Of a stretch of 64,000 nt of DNA, positions 17,233-25,799 are shown in pieces. The stretch is from CALVGQ01 sp031551965 (GTDB taxonomy: Bacteria; Bacillota_I; Bacilli_A; Erysipelotrichales; Erysipelotrichaceae): assembly GCA_031551965.1 (NCBI GenBank), contig JAVBMW010000025.1, forward strand, positions 77,012 to 141,011, given 5' to 3'. The notes beneath the pieces were generated by a model. The model was not told the origin of the DNA, searched no databases, and saw only the letters and a list, made by a program, of their open reading frames with translations. The translations under genes were made by a program, and so were the position numbers. How positions within the stretch are numbered: the first letter of the stretch is position 1; every line of letters starts with the position of its first letter.

Positions 17233-18632
17233 TGATTTATGTTCAAGTAAAAATTTTGTTGTCCGCAATAATAATAAGCTTATGTATTCTGATGTGGGCT
17301 TTAATTCTTTATTTATATAATAGACTTCATAAAGGTTATTCACCTAAACAACATTATCTTATATTTCGCTTTTTCTTGTGGTTTGTAACACTATTCGCGA
17401 TAATTATTGTATATTTTGTCTTACAAAAATGGGCTAGTGTAACAATAATACCATTCGTATCTCCTGATTTTGAGTTTATTGCCTCAATGCATCGTTCATA
17501 TGGAAATATTTTTGTTCTTTTTAGTCCGGAGCAACTAAATTACATTTTTATGATTTGGTTTGGTACCGCACTATTATTTTTGATTTTTGATGTGAACAAT
17601 TATTTCATCAATAAAAATCAATTAATGAAAGCATCGAGGATTGATCCGAAATTAGATGCTTTATTGAACGAAGTGAAAGAAGAACTTCATATCAAAGATA
17701 AAATATTAGCTTATTATTGTGAAAGAATCGCAACCCCTGCCATAATAGGTTTTCTAAGACCTTATATTTTAATTCCTGATATCTTTGAAACTAATGAAGA
17801 AATAATGGCAATTAAACACGAACTAACACATCATAAGAAAAAAGATTTATGGATCAAATGGTATTTAATTGTTTTAAAAAGATTGTTTTGGTTTAATCCA
17901 GCTATCTATTATATTGCAGGCGGATATGATTTTTTAAGAGAATCTTCTTGTGATGAAATTGTAATAAGCAATTCAACAGAACTGGAAAAAATCGCATATA
18001 TCGAGGCTATAATCAAAGCAGCGGAATACGCAAATTCAAGTTCAAGAAAAGTTGTGTCTGTATCATTAGTTGATCAAAAAAAAGACCATTTAATTAGGAG
18101 AATAGATGTTATGTTAAAAAATAAAAATAATAAATCTACTAAATTTGTACTAAGTTTTGTATGTGTGTTAGGAATGCTATTTACTACAGCGAATGTCTAT
18201 GCATTATCTGAAGGTATTTATTATATTGCGAATAATTATGAGCTTGGAACTTTTGATAAAAGGGAGCTAATTAATCATGAAATTCCAATGGATTTTGTAG
18301 GAATGGTAGAAGTGGCATTTAGTGATTATGAAATGTGTGATATGCAGTATATAGTAAAAGGAAGCAACCCATTTTCGTTTACATTAGAAAAAGAGGAAAG
18401 AAAAGTTATTTCATCAGGGACATATAAAAAAGATGAGGTAGTAACTATTGCGTTTAGTTGCTCACCTACATCAGGTGCATTTAAACTCACCTTTGGAGAT
18501 GCTACTTATACATCAAGAAATGGGTCGATTGTGGCTACGATTACAATTAAAACAACTGGAACTTATTATTTAACTCTAGAAAATTTGTCGGCCGAAAATA
18601 GCATTTCAATTACAGGATTCATCTCATATTAA
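17229..18632 (+). CDS. BlaR1-like M56 membrane metalloprotease without a penicillin-binding domain
   Basis: A 467-aa protein with helices near residues 5-30, 42-65 and 100-120, a cytoplasmic M56 protease domain with HELTH at 197-201 and the later ESSCDE, and a further helix near 305-325. The outer C-terminal ~140 residues are beta-rich and lack the serine-transpeptidase motifs of true BlaR1/MecR1. It therefore probably senses something other than beta-lactams through a different outer domain and signals to the BlaI-like repressor. No obvious regulated resistance gene is adjacent. Confidence 0.82.
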   Translation: MMIYVQVKILLSAIIISLCILMWALILYLYNRLHKGYSPKQHYLIFRFFLWFVTLFAIIIVYFVLQKWASVTIIPFVSPDFEFIASMHRSYGNIFVLFSPEQLNYIFMIWFGTALLFLIFDVNNYFINKNQLMKASRIDPKLDALLNEVKEELHIKDKILAYYCERIATPAIIGFLRPYILIPDIFETNEEIMAIKHELTHHKKKDLWIKWYLIVLKRLFWFNPAIYYIAGGYDFLRESSCDEIVISNSTELEKIAYIEAIIKAAEYANSSSRKVVSVSLVDQKKDHLIRRIDVMLKNKNNKSTKFVLSFVCVLGMLFTTANVYALSEGIYYIANNYELGTFDKRELINHEIPMDFVGMVEVAFSDYEMCDMQYIVKGSNPFSFTLEKEERKVISSGTYKKDEVVTIAFSCSPTSGAFKLTFGDATYTSRNGSIVATITIKTTGTYYLTLENLSAENSISITGFISY

Positions 18633-18637
18633 TATTG

Positions 18638-18664
18638 AACGAGGTCTTAATGCCTCGTTTTTAA
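18638..18664 (+). terminator. Terminator of the BlaI/M56 operon
   Basis: AACGAGG (18638-18644) pairs with CCTCGTT (18653-18659) across an 8-nt loop, followed by a T-run. Confidence 0.75.
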
Positions 18665-18719
18665 AACCGTTCTTTTTTCATCTTTTAGCGCATATGCTAT
18701 ATCAAAGGTGGGGCTGAAG

Positions 18720-19310
18720 ATGAATATACAGGTCATAAATTTTGAAATAAATAAAGAACACTATGTAATTACCAGAATGTTAAAGACAACTAAGAATAAC
18801 CACATCGAATATTTACCAAGCCATTGTTATAAAAAGGGAAAAGAAGTGGATTGTTACATCTTGATCACAAGACAAAAAGAACATAGTTTACTCGATTGGT
18901 GTCAACTACATGATTTGCCTTTAGAAAAATGTATTATATTTAATCAATATGAGATGAATCAATTCATTCATTGGGTTGGAGTTAATATCTTTGATAAAGA
19001 TGTGGATTTTGAAAAAATGTGTCAATTTATGATGTGTATAAGAGAAGAGAATCCGGAAATTGATTTCTTTACAAACTGTCAAATAAGATCTGGTAAAATA
19101 AAAAAAGAACATGATTATGATCTTTGTGTACAATCAATTTTGAAACAAAATCCCAACTTACCTAAAGATTCAATGATATTTTTATTTGTAAAAGAGAAAT
19201 CAAATTATTTGTTGCCTGAACCAGAGTGTAAGAAAATAAATTTGTATCAATATTCAATTCGAGGTGTATCTGAAACATATGACTATTTATTGATCAACGA
19301 AAGAAATTAA
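18720..19310 (+). CDS. Hypothetical protein, 196 aa
   Basis: The ATG at 18720 has AGGTGG 8 nt upstream and is preferred to a GTG four codons earlier. The protein is soluble, with no signal peptide or membrane helix, many Cys (for example DWCQLHDLPLEKC, FEKMCQFMMC) and no family I recognise. It is flanked by terminators on both sides, so it is monocistronic. Confidence 0.6.
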   Translation: MNIQVINFEINKEHYVITRMLKTTKNNHIEYLPSHCYKKGKEVDCYILITRQKEHSLLDWCQLHDLPLEKCIIFNQYEMNQFIHWVGVNIFDKDVDFEKMCQFMMCIREENPEIDFFTNCQIRSGKIKKEHDYDLCVQSILKQNPNLPKDSMIFLFVKEKSNYLLPEPECKKINLYQYSIRGVSETYDYLLINERN

Positions 19311-19334
19311 AAAAGAAGACCGAGGTCTTCTTTT
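19311..19334. terminator. Terminator between the hypothetical gene and csp
   Basis: A perfect 10-bp stem AAAAGAAGAC/GTCTTCTTTT with a 4-nt loop, usable from both converging genes. Confidence 0.8.
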
Positions 19335-19357
19335 GTTTAGCTTGTCTTTAAGTTTAA

Positions 19358-19558
19358 TTAAATCTTATTAACGTTGCTAGCTTGTGGTCCGCGATCTCCG
19401 TCTGCTACGTCAAAGCTAACAGCTTGACCTTCATCTAAAGTTTTGTAACCATCTGTTTTGATTGCTGAGAAATGTACAAATACGTCTTGTCCATCATCAG
19501 ATGTGATAAATCCGTATCCTTTTTCAGCGTTGAACCATTTTACTTTACCTGTGCTCAT
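19358..19558 (-). CDS. Cold-shock protein (CspA family)
   Basis: A 66-aa single cold-shock domain: MSTGKVKWFNAEKGYGFIT contains RNP1 (KGYGFI), followed by QDVFVHFSAI (RNP2) and a GPQASNV end. It binds single-stranded RNA/DNA and melts RNA structure at low temperature. The ATG at 19558 has GGAGG upstream; a longer frame would add an implausible N-terminus. The ~100-nt leader contains a stable hairpin, as is common for regulated csp mRNAs. Confidence 0.95.
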   Translation of the reverse strand: MSTGKVKWFNAEKGYGFITSDDGQDVFVHFSAIKTDGYKTLDEGQAVSFDVADGDRGPQASNVNKI

Positions 19559-19605
19559 TAATTTTACCTCCACACGATATCTGGCTAATAAAAATTTCCT
19601 ACATA

Positions 19606-19631
19606 GAAATTGTGCTAAATTACACAATTTC
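19606..19631 (-). promoter_or_regulatory. Hairpin in the csp 5' leader
   Basis: A perfect 9-bp stem GAAATTGTG/CACAATTTC with an 8-nt AT-rich loop lies in the untranslated leader about 50 nt before the csp start. A temperature-responsive leader structure is plausible but not shown. Confidence 0.5.
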
Positions 19632-19795
19632 GATTGTTAGGAAATCAATGTATAGCTCAAATATAGTTATATAGTACCACTCAGGGTATTGAATGTCAAA
19701 GATTATTAATAATATTTTTTCTTTAAGATTTCGACAAAATGCGATAAAATATGCATTTTTCACAAGCAACACAAAAACAAGGTGGTTAGAATTAA

Positions 19796-21139
19796 CTATT
19801 TTTGTTTTGAAGTGCGATTAAAGTAAATATAGTATGCTATAAAAAGGATAGAAGAAGCAATCCAACTTAAAGGATAGGCAGCTGCAGTATGAAGTAGGCT
19901 TGGGTATTTTTCAACATAAAGAAGAATCCAACTAATGCGTACTACACAGATACTAAGCAAAGTAATCAACGTTGGAACTAATGTATTTCCGTGTCCTTTA
20001 ATGTCTGCTGAGATGATTTCAGTATCAACATAGATCAAGTAAGCAGGGGCCATAAATCTTAGCATAGAAACGCCAAGAACTAGTGTAGCGTTATTGTTTG
20101 TAAAGATGGATACAAGTTGTGGAGCGAATAAATAATAACATAAACATAAAATACCACCCGATATGTAAGCGTAGATCAGACAGTACTTTACTCCTTCTTT
20201 AGCTCGCTTGAATTGTTTTGCTCCTAAATTTTGACCAATTACAGTACTTGCGGTAACCCCAAATCCAGTCATCAAAATCCAAAAGACAGAATCTATTTTT
20301 CCACAGATTGCCCAAGCAGATATAGAATCAGTACCTAGTTTATTTACACTTGAAAGTAAAACAAGGTTGGTCATTGAATAAAGTAAAGAGGAGAAGGCAA
20401 GAGGTAACCCGATTTTTAACAAGCGACCAATTAATGTTGGGTCTAGTTTAAGTGTTTTAAAATCAAGGCCGATATCACTTTCTTTATGAGTAAACATAAT
20501 ATAGATCACTGCTAAACCAGTTAATTGAGTGAGTACATAAGCTAAGGCAACACCAGTAAGTTGTAATTTAAAAAATATTACAAGGATGATATCTAAAACA
20601 ATATTTAATATGAACATGCCAGATTGCGTATACAGTGGTCTTTTTGTTTCACCCATGGCCCGCAAAATATTGATTGCACAAATGACCACTAAATTTGGTA
20701 TAAAACCGAAGGAAACAATTTTTATGTAACTTACAGATTCTTGAAGTATGGTATTAGGAACATTTAAGAAAATGAATAAGTGTTCTATTCCAAAATGGAC
20801 AAGGAATACCGCAAGAATAGCTAAGATAAAAGATAGAACTAAAGCATTTTTAATAATTGATTTCAATTGATCAAATTGATTGCTTCCAAAACAATGAGAT
20901 ACAAGGATCATAGCTCCGGTACTGATACCTAAAGTAAAACCATTAAATAAACCTACAAAGGTGGCAGGAGCACCTCCTGCAATAGCCATGGCATCTGAGC
21001 CAATACCTTGACCAATAATCATTCCATCTGCAGTATTATATAATTGTTGGAAAAGCCCACTAATCAAAATTGGAAATAAAACTTGTAATACTACTTTTGC
21101 CATATTGCCACGAGTTGCGTTGATTTTTCTTTCGGACAT
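19796..21139 (-). CDS. MATE-family multidrug/metabolite exporter
   Basis: A 447-aa protein with 12 predicted membrane helices in two MATE halves. The first half shows LFPILISGLFQQLYNTADG and GSDAMAIAGG, typical of the NorM/DinF superfamily. It exchanges Na+ or H+ for cationic drugs or metabolites across the membrane. It is divergent from rbsK and apparently monocistronic. Substrate not predictable. Confidence 0.9.
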   Translation of the reverse strand: MSERKINATRGNMAKVVLQVLFPILISGLFQQLYNTADGMIIGQGIGSDAMAIAGGAPATFVGLFNGFTLGISTGAMILVSHCFGSNQFDQLKSIIKNALVLSFILAILAVFLVHFGIEHLFIFLNVPNTILQESVSYIKIVSFGFIPNLVVICAINILRAMGETKRPLYTQSGMFILNIVLDIILVIFFKLQLTGVALAYVLTQLTGLAVIYIMFTHKESDIGLDFKTLKLDPTLIGRLLKIGLPLAFSSLLYSMTNLVLLSSVNKLGTDSISAWAICGKIDSVFWILMTGFGVTASTVIGQNLGAKQFKRAKEGVKYCLIYAYISGGILCLCYYLFAPQLVSIFTNNNATLVLGVSMLRFMAPAYLIYVDTEIISADIKGHGNTLVPTLITLLSICVVRISWILLYVEKYPSLLHTAAAYPLSWIASSILFIAYYIYFNRTSKQK

Positions 21140-21259
21140 GGTATTTCTCCCAACTATTACAACAATTAGTATAGAATATTAAACAATAAAGTAAAGATAG
21201 TTTTGACTAAAACTAGTAAAAAATACTACTCAATACTATAATAAAGAAGAAAGGTCGTG

Positions 21260-22183
21260 ATGATTATGAGTAAGATAACAGTAGTTGGTAGTTTTTCGAT
21301 GGATTTAAATATTTTAGTTGATGAATTTGTAAAACCATCACAAACAATAATAGGAAAAAAACTGATCAAAACTCCAGGTGGAAAAGGAGCAAATCAATGT
21401 GTTGCGATAGCACGTTTAGGCGGAGATGTTTCCATGATTGGAATGCTTGGTGAAGATGGTGATGGACAAAGTATCAAGGAGTTATTCATTAATGAGAATA
21501 TTAATGTCGATCATGTATTAACGACTTCAAAAGAACCTACAACAGTCGCACTAATTGAAATCAATAAAGAAGGGCAAAATCGAATTATTGTTGTACCTGC
21601 AGCAAATTTTGAATACAGTGTAGAAGATTTACTTAAGGTGAAAGATACTATCACAAGTTCAAAATTAGTAGTTTTACAATTGGAAATGCAAATGGATGTC
21701 ATTAAAAAATGCATTGAGATCTGTGATCAGGCAAATGTTGAAGTATTGTTGAATCCAGCACCAGCTCAGATATTGAGCAAAGAACTGCTTGAAAAAGTAA
21801 CCTATTTGACACCCAATGAAACAGAGCTTGCGTTATTAACTTCAATGCCTACTGAAACAATGGAAGAGATTGAATCAGCTGCAAATAAATTAGTAAGGTT
21901 AGGTGTTAAAAATGTTATTGTAACGTGTTCCAGCAGAGGTGCCATGATCGTGAATCAAAACGGTGCTCAACTCATAAGCGGATATAAAGTTGAAGCAATT
22001 GATACCGTTGCAGCAGGAGACAGCTTCAATGGGGCATTTGCGACTCAAATTACAAGCGGAAAAACCATTGAGGAAGCTGTAAAATTTGCCAATGCAGTAG
22101 GTGCAGTTTGTGTCACAAAACAAGGTGCAATCTCATCACTACCAACTCTAGAGGAAGTCGAGAATTTTTTGAAGAATAACTAG
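21260..22183 (+). CDS. rbsK: Ribokinase (PfkB family)
   Basis: A 307-aa PfkB kinase: KITVVGSFSMDLNILVDEF, TPGGKGANQCVAIARLGG (sugar-binding PfkB motif 1) and the C-terminal AAGDSFNGAFA with the catalytic Asp. It phosphorylates ribose, or a similar pentose or nucleoside, at O5 with ATP. In-frame starts at 21257 (GTG), 21260 and 21266 (ATG) are possible; AAAGG fits 21260 or 21266. It is followed after 13 bp by the GNAT gene. No ribose transporter is adjacent. Confidence 0.88.
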   Translation: MIMSKITVVGSFSMDLNILVDEFVKPSQTIIGKKLIKTPGGKGANQCVAIARLGGDVSMIGMLGEDGDGQSIKELFINENINVDHVLTTSKEPTTVALIEINKEGQNRIIVVPAANFEYSVEDLLKVKDTITSSKLVVLQLEMQMDVIKKCIEICDQANVEVLLNPAPAQILSKELLEKVTYLTPNETELALLTSMPTETMEEIESAANKLVRLGVKNVIVTCSSRGAMIVNQNGAQLISGYKVEAIDTVAAGDSFNGAFATQITSGKTIEEAVKFANAVGAVCVTKQGAISSLPTLEEVENFLKNN

Positions 22184-22196
22184 AGAAAGGATTATA

Positions 22197-22769
22197 ATGA
22201 ACACACCACAATTAAATACAGAACGATTGATCTTGCGTCGTTTTACATTAGAAGATGCAAAAGATTTTTATGATTTGATCAATGATCAAACAGTAAACAC
22301 ATATTTACCAATACTTCCTTTTAAAACATTAGAGGAAGCTGAAGGATTTATACAAAGAAGTTACATTGATAATTATCAAAGAGAGATTGGTTTTAAATAC
22401 GCGATATGCTTAAATTCCAATAACAGATTAATTGGTTATTGTATTATGAGTAATCAAGAAAGTCATGATTTTGGATATGCACTCAAAAAAGAATTTTGGG
22501 GTAATGGCTATGTAAATGAGGCTTGTGTAGCAATAGTTGAAGAAATCAAAAAATCAGGAATTTCTTATATTACCGCAACTCATGATAAAAACAATCTTAA
22601 AAGTGGTAATGTTATGAAAAGACTGAATATGAAATATTGTTACTCCTATGTAGAAATGTGGCAGCCTAAAAACATTGAAGTAACATTTAGGATGTATCAA
22701 CTTAATTTTGATGGAACTGATCGAGTATACAAAAAGTATTGGGAAGAAAATTCAAATCATTTTATTTAA
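22197..22769 (+). CDS. GNAT-family N-acetyltransferase (RimJ/RimL-like)
   Basis: A 190-aa GNAT fold: LNTERLILRRFTLEDAKDFY at the N-terminus, then GYALKKEFWGNGYVNEAC, which contains the acetyl-CoA-binding V/G-rich loop, and AATHDKNNLKSGNVMKRLN-type substrate region. It transfers an acetyl group to an amine, possibly a protein N-terminus. AGAAAGGA precedes the start. It is co-transcribed with rbsK and ends at a strong terminator. Confidence 0.87.
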   Translation: MNTPQLNTERLILRRFTLEDAKDFYDLINDQTVNTYLPILPFKTLEEAEGFIQRSYIDNYQREIGFKYAICLNSNNRLIGYCIMSNQESHDFGYALKKEFWGNGYVNEACVAIVEEIKKSGISYITATHDKNNLKSGNVMKRLNMKYCYSYVEMWQPKNIEVTFRMYQLNFDGTDRVYKKYWEENSNHFI

Positions 22770-22774
22770 ATAGG

Positions 22775-22804
22775 AAACAAGCGGGATTCTTTCCCGCTTG
22801 TTTT
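22775..22804. terminator. Bidirectional terminator between GNAT and collagen-like genes
   Basis: AACAAGCGGGA (22776-22786) pairs with TCCCGCTTGTT (22792-22802) around a 5-nt loop, with A and T runs outside. It serves both converging genes. Confidence 0.9.
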
Positions 22805-22807
22805 GCG

Positions 22808-23737
22808 TTAGCATTTATCGCCGATTTTGTAGATGTTGAGAATAACTGCTGGTGAACAACAATCATCTTTACGTTTGTGGTCTTTGTCACATTCATGTTC
22901 ACATTTGTCATGATCTTTTTTGTGGCAACATCCAAGGTCGAGTTTGCATCCTTTGTTGAACACAACTAGTTCATTTTCACAATCTACTTCGATCAAAGTA
23001 GCTGCGATATAAGTTTTACATTTATCGTGATCTTGATCAATATGCAACATTGTAGTTTCGATTTCTTTATCACCTAAACATACTGCGATGCATCCTTCTT
23101 CTTTACCACTTACATTTGCGATCAACTCAAGATAGTAAACTCCATCTTCTGCTAAGTGGATTACCCCATCATGCAAAAAGACATTCTTTTTAACAGTAAT
23201 GTGCTTAAAACATACTTTATCATCTTTATCTAAGCAAAGATTGTGGTCAGTGTAAGCTGTGATATAAGCTGGTTTGAAACATCCGTCACCTTTTGGACCT
23301 TTAGGTCCGCAATCGCCTTTGTCTCCCTTACAACCTTTTTCACCACAGTCCCCTTTGTCACCCTTACAGCCTTTTTCGCCTACAGGGCCTTGAGGACCAA
23401 ATGGACCTTGTGGACCTCTTGGACCACAATCCCCTTTATCACCTTTACAACCTTTTTCACCGCATTCGCCCTTAGGACCTCTTGGTCCCATTTGTCCGCA
23501 ATCTCCACAATCACCCTTTGGACCACGAGGACCCATTGGACCGCAATCTCCGCATTCCCCTTTTGGACCACGAGGACCCATTGGGCCTGGACATCCACGA
23601 TCCCCTTTAGGACCTCTAGGACCAGGAATGCAACAATCATGACGATTAAATTCACGATCGCAATCGCAACCGAATTCTTCTCTGAATTCTTCGTCGAAAT
23701 CGCAACAGTTACGACAACCTCTTCTATCGTTATTCAT
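22808..23737 (-). CDS. Cysteine-rich collagen-like protein (BclA-type layout)
   Basis: A 309-aa protein in three parts. A short N-terminus rich in Cys and acidic residues (GCRNCCDFDEEF, EFGCDCDREFN) precedes ~120 residues of Gly-X-Y repeats with GPRGPKG, GDCG, GEKGCKGDKG units, and a ~150-residue C-terminal domain follows. The ATG at 23737 has AAAGGA well spaced. Unusually, Cys occupies X or Y positions of many triplets, and there is no signal peptide or LPXTG. The architecture recalls spore exosporium filament proteins such as BclA. Disulfide-linked triple helices are a reasonable guess; location is unknown. Confidence 0.85.
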   Translation of the reverse strand: MNNDRRGCRNCCDFDEEFREEFGCDCDREFNRHDCCIPGPRGPKGDRGCPGPMGPRGPKGECGDCGPMGPRGPKGDCGDCGQMGPRGPKGECGEKGCKGDKGDCGPRGPQGPFGPQGPVGEKGCKGDKGDCGEKGCKGDKGDCGPKGPKGDGCFKPAYITAYTDHNLCLDKDDKVCFKHITVKKNVFLHDGVIHLAEDGVYYLELIANVSGKEEGCIAVCLGDKEIETTMLHIDQDHDKCKTYIAATLIEVDCENELVVFNKGCKLDLGCCHKKDHDKCEHECDKDHKRKDDCCSPAVILNIYKIGDKC

Positions 23738-23836
23738 ATAATTCAATCCTTTCTAGGAAGTTCATCCTTACGAGCATTCTATGAAAGGATCACTAAGCTA
23801 TTTAGGCGAATTCATATATTAAAACATTTTTAAAGG

Positions 23837-23869
23837 TGACACTAATGTGTCAAGTTTATGTGGTAAAAT
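23837..23869 (+). promoter_or_regulatory. WYL-gene promoter with operator TGACAC-N4-GTGTCA
   Basis: A perfect 6-bp inverted repeat TGACAC-TAAT-GTGTCA (23837-23852) lies 11 bp before an extended -10 element TGG-TAAAAT (23861-23869), covering the -35 position. A near copy with the same geometry precedes the DUF3788 gene. The WYL regulator likely binds both. Confidence 0.65.
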
Positions 23870-23887
23870 GATGTTGAGGATAAGCTT

Positions 23888-24769
23888 ATGCAAATGAATC
23901 GCTATTTTGAAATGATTTATATTTTACTAGACAAAAAGAAATGTACTGCAAATGAACTTGCAGAGCATTTTGAAGTATCAAAAAGAACGATTTTAAGAGA
24001 TATTGATGCCTTATCAGCGGCAGGAATTCCTATTTACACCACAAAAGGAAAAAATGGTGGAGTGTCTTTGTTGGATAATTACATACTAAATAAAGCACTA
24101 CTAACTAGTGAGGAACAGAATGAAATCCTGTATTCCTTACAAAGTCTTAAGGCAACTCAATTACATGAATTCGACAAAACCCTAAATCGGTTGAGCACAA
24201 TATTTCAAAAGGCAGATCAAAACTGGATCGAAGTTGATTTTTCAAGATGGGGACAAGGAAAGAATGATAACTTGAGATTTGAAACCTTAAAACAATCGAT
24301 TTTAAATTTAAACTTGATCGAATTTGATTATGTTAGTTCATATGGTGAAAAGACAACACGTAAAGTTGTTCCTCTTAAACTTATATTCAAATCGAAATCG
24401 TGGTATCTACAAGGTTATTGTAAAAACAAGAAAGATTATCGTATCTTCAAATTAAATAGAATGAATAATATAAAAAAGCTAAGTGAGCAGTTTAATCGAA
24501 ATGAGTATGTATTGCCAAAATTTGAAGAATCAAATAACTCAACTAATTCTTATATTGATATAGAATTAGCATTCTCTAAGGAAGTGGCTTACAGAGTATA
24601 TGATGAATTTGATGAAGGTTGTATTGATCAAGATGATGCAGGGAATCTTCATGTGGAAACTTGTTTACCGGAAGATGGTTGGCTTTATAGCTTTTTGTTG
24701 TCGTTTGGAAAAGAGGTTGAAATAATTAATCCTCAACATATTAAAGAAAAATTAAATAACTTGAAATAA
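23888..24769 (+). CDS. WYL-domain transcriptional regulator
   Basis: A 293-aa protein with an N-terminal DeoR-like HTH (NELAEHFEVSKRTILRDIDA), then a WYL domain (IEFDYVSSYGEKTTRKVVPL, LIFKSKSWYLQGYC) and a C-terminal WCX region. WYL domains bind nucleic acid or small ligands and control stress and defence genes in many bacteria. It has its own operator-containing promoter, suggesting autorepression. The DUF3788 and DfsB-like genes that follow probably form its target unit. Confidence 0.9.
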   Translation: MQMNRYFEMIYILLDKKKCTANELAEHFEVSKRTILRDIDALSAAGIPIYTTKGKNGGVSLLDNYILNKALLTSEEQNEILYSLQSLKATQLHEFDKTLNRLSTIFQKADQNWIEVDFSRWGQGKNDNLRFETLKQSILNLNLIEFDYVSSYGEKTTRKVVPLKLIFKSKSWYLQGYCKNKKDYRIFKLNRMNNIKKLSEQFNRNEYVLPKFEESNNSTNSYIDIELAFSKEVAYRVYDEFDEGCIDQDDAGNLHVETCLPEDGWLYSFLLSFGKEVEIINPQHIKEKLNNLK

Positions 24770-24771
24770 CA

Positions 24772-24805
24772 TGACACACAGATGTCACCATTAACCTTGT
24801 ATAAT
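24772..24805 (+). promoter_or_regulatory. Promoter of the DUF3788 gene with a second WYL-type operator
   Basis: TGACAC-ACAG-ATGTCA (24772-24787, one mismatch in the arms) lies 12 bp before TATAAT (24800-24805), the same layout as the WYL gene's own promoter. Confidence 0.65.
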
Positions 24806-24828
24806 TACAGTAAAGGAGTGTTCAAACG

Positions 24829-25263
24829 ATGGAATGGCTTGAACTATTTGGATCGAATATACAACCAACAGAAGCAGAAATTAATCAATTTATCGCAAAT
24901 CCAATGTGGAAAGATTTTAATGATTATATACAAAACGAATACAAAGTAATGCCAAAGTATAGTTTTAGTGGTTGTTCTGGACAGCCAGGTTGGAATGTTA
25001 AGTATCAGAAAAGTGGTAGATCATTATGTACTTTATATCCTATGTTTGGTTACTTCATTGCTTTAGTAGTGATCGGTTTAAAAGAAGAAGATGAGATGCA
25101 GAAAATATTTTTCACCCTTGAGGAACACATTAAATTGTTGTTGAATAGAGCTGATTCTATTATGGGGGCTAGATGGTTAATGATTCATGTGACAAGTGAA
25201 GAAATATTAAATGATGTAAAAAGGCTTATACAAATTAGAGTTAATACGAAAAGAGGAAAATAA
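24829..25263 (+). CDS. DUF3788 family protein
   Basis: A 144-aa soluble protein matching DUF3788 in length and pattern: WKDFNDYIQNEYKVMPKYSF, GWNVKYQKSGRSLCTLYPM, ALVVIGLKEEDEM and ARWLMIHV. The biochemical role of the family is unknown; it often neighbours stress regulators. AAAGGAG precedes the start. It is followed after 2 bp by the DfsB-like gene, so the two are one operon. Confidence 0.8.
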   Translation: MEWLELFGSNIQPTEAEINQFIANPMWKDFNDYIQNEYKVMPKYSFSGCSGQPGWNVKYQKSGRSLCTLYPMFGYFIALVVIGLKEEDEMQKIFFTLEEHIKLLLNRADSIMGARWLMIHVTSEEILNDVKRLIQIRVNTKRGK

Positions 25264-25265
25264 CA

Positions 25266-25772
25266 ATGCCAAGAGCGACGACAAAAGAAGATTTATTAGT
25301 TTCAGCAAATGAACAATTTAACAAAATGTTTAGTATGATCGAAAACTTATCAATGGAAGACCAAATCGCAACATTCAATTTTGATGATCGTGACCGCAAC
25401 ATTAGAGATGTACTGATACATTTATACGAATGGCATCAATTATTATTGAATTGGGCTACAAATAATTTGAATGGAAATACAGTGAAATTCTTAAAAGAGC
25501 CATACAACTGGAAGACAACTAAAGAGATGAACATTGATTTTTGGAATGACCATCAAGATACTGATTACGAAAAATCAAAAGAAATGATAAAAGAAAGTCA
25601 TAAAGAAGTAATGAAATTAATTGAGACTTTTTCCAATGAACAACTATTTAAAAGACAAGTTTATTCATGGACAGGAACATCAACTCTTGGAAGTTATTGT
25701 GTTTCGGCTACAGCCAGTCATTATGATTGGGCAATGAAGAAAATCAAAAATCATATCAAAACATTAAAGTAA
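25266..25772 (+). CDS. ClbS/DfsB-family four-helix bundle protein
   Basis: A 168-aa protein of the DUF1706/ClbS-DfsB group in the DinB-like superfamily: MPRATTKEDLLVSANEQFNK, DRNIRDVLIHLYEWHQLL, FLKEPYNWKTTKEMN, ATASHYDWAMKKIK. ClbS itself protects the colibactin producer by hydrolysing or sequestering the genotoxin. DfsB-like members have no firm function. Preceded by GAGG; ends at a hairpin terminator. With WYL control, a protective role against a toxic compound is possible. Confidence 0.85.
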   Translation: MPRATTKEDLLVSANEQFNKMFSMIENLSMEDQIATFNFDDRDRNIRDVLIHLYEWHQLLLNWATNNLNGNTVKFLKEPYNWKTTKEMNIDFWNDHQDTDYEKSKEMIKESHKEVMKLIETFSNEQLFKRQVYSWTGTSTLGSYCVSATASHYDWAMKKIKNHIKTLK

Positions 25773-25799
25773 AGGATCGCAAATGCGATCCTCATTTTA
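25773..25799. terminator. Terminator of the DUF3788-DfsB operon
   Basis: The stem AGGATCGCA/TGCGATCCT (25773-25781 and 25784-25792) is followed by CATTTT. It slightly overlaps the convergent phosphatase gene end. Confidence 0.75.

Noticed and set aside
17229..18632. Beta-lactam sensor BlaR1
   Set aside because: No penicillin-binding domain motifs after the last membrane helix.
23243..23833. Long plus-strand open frame opposite the collagen-like gene
   Set aside because: It is the complement of the Gly-X-Y repeat; composition (Thr/Phe/Trp-rich) and lack of a ribosome site show it is a shadow frame.
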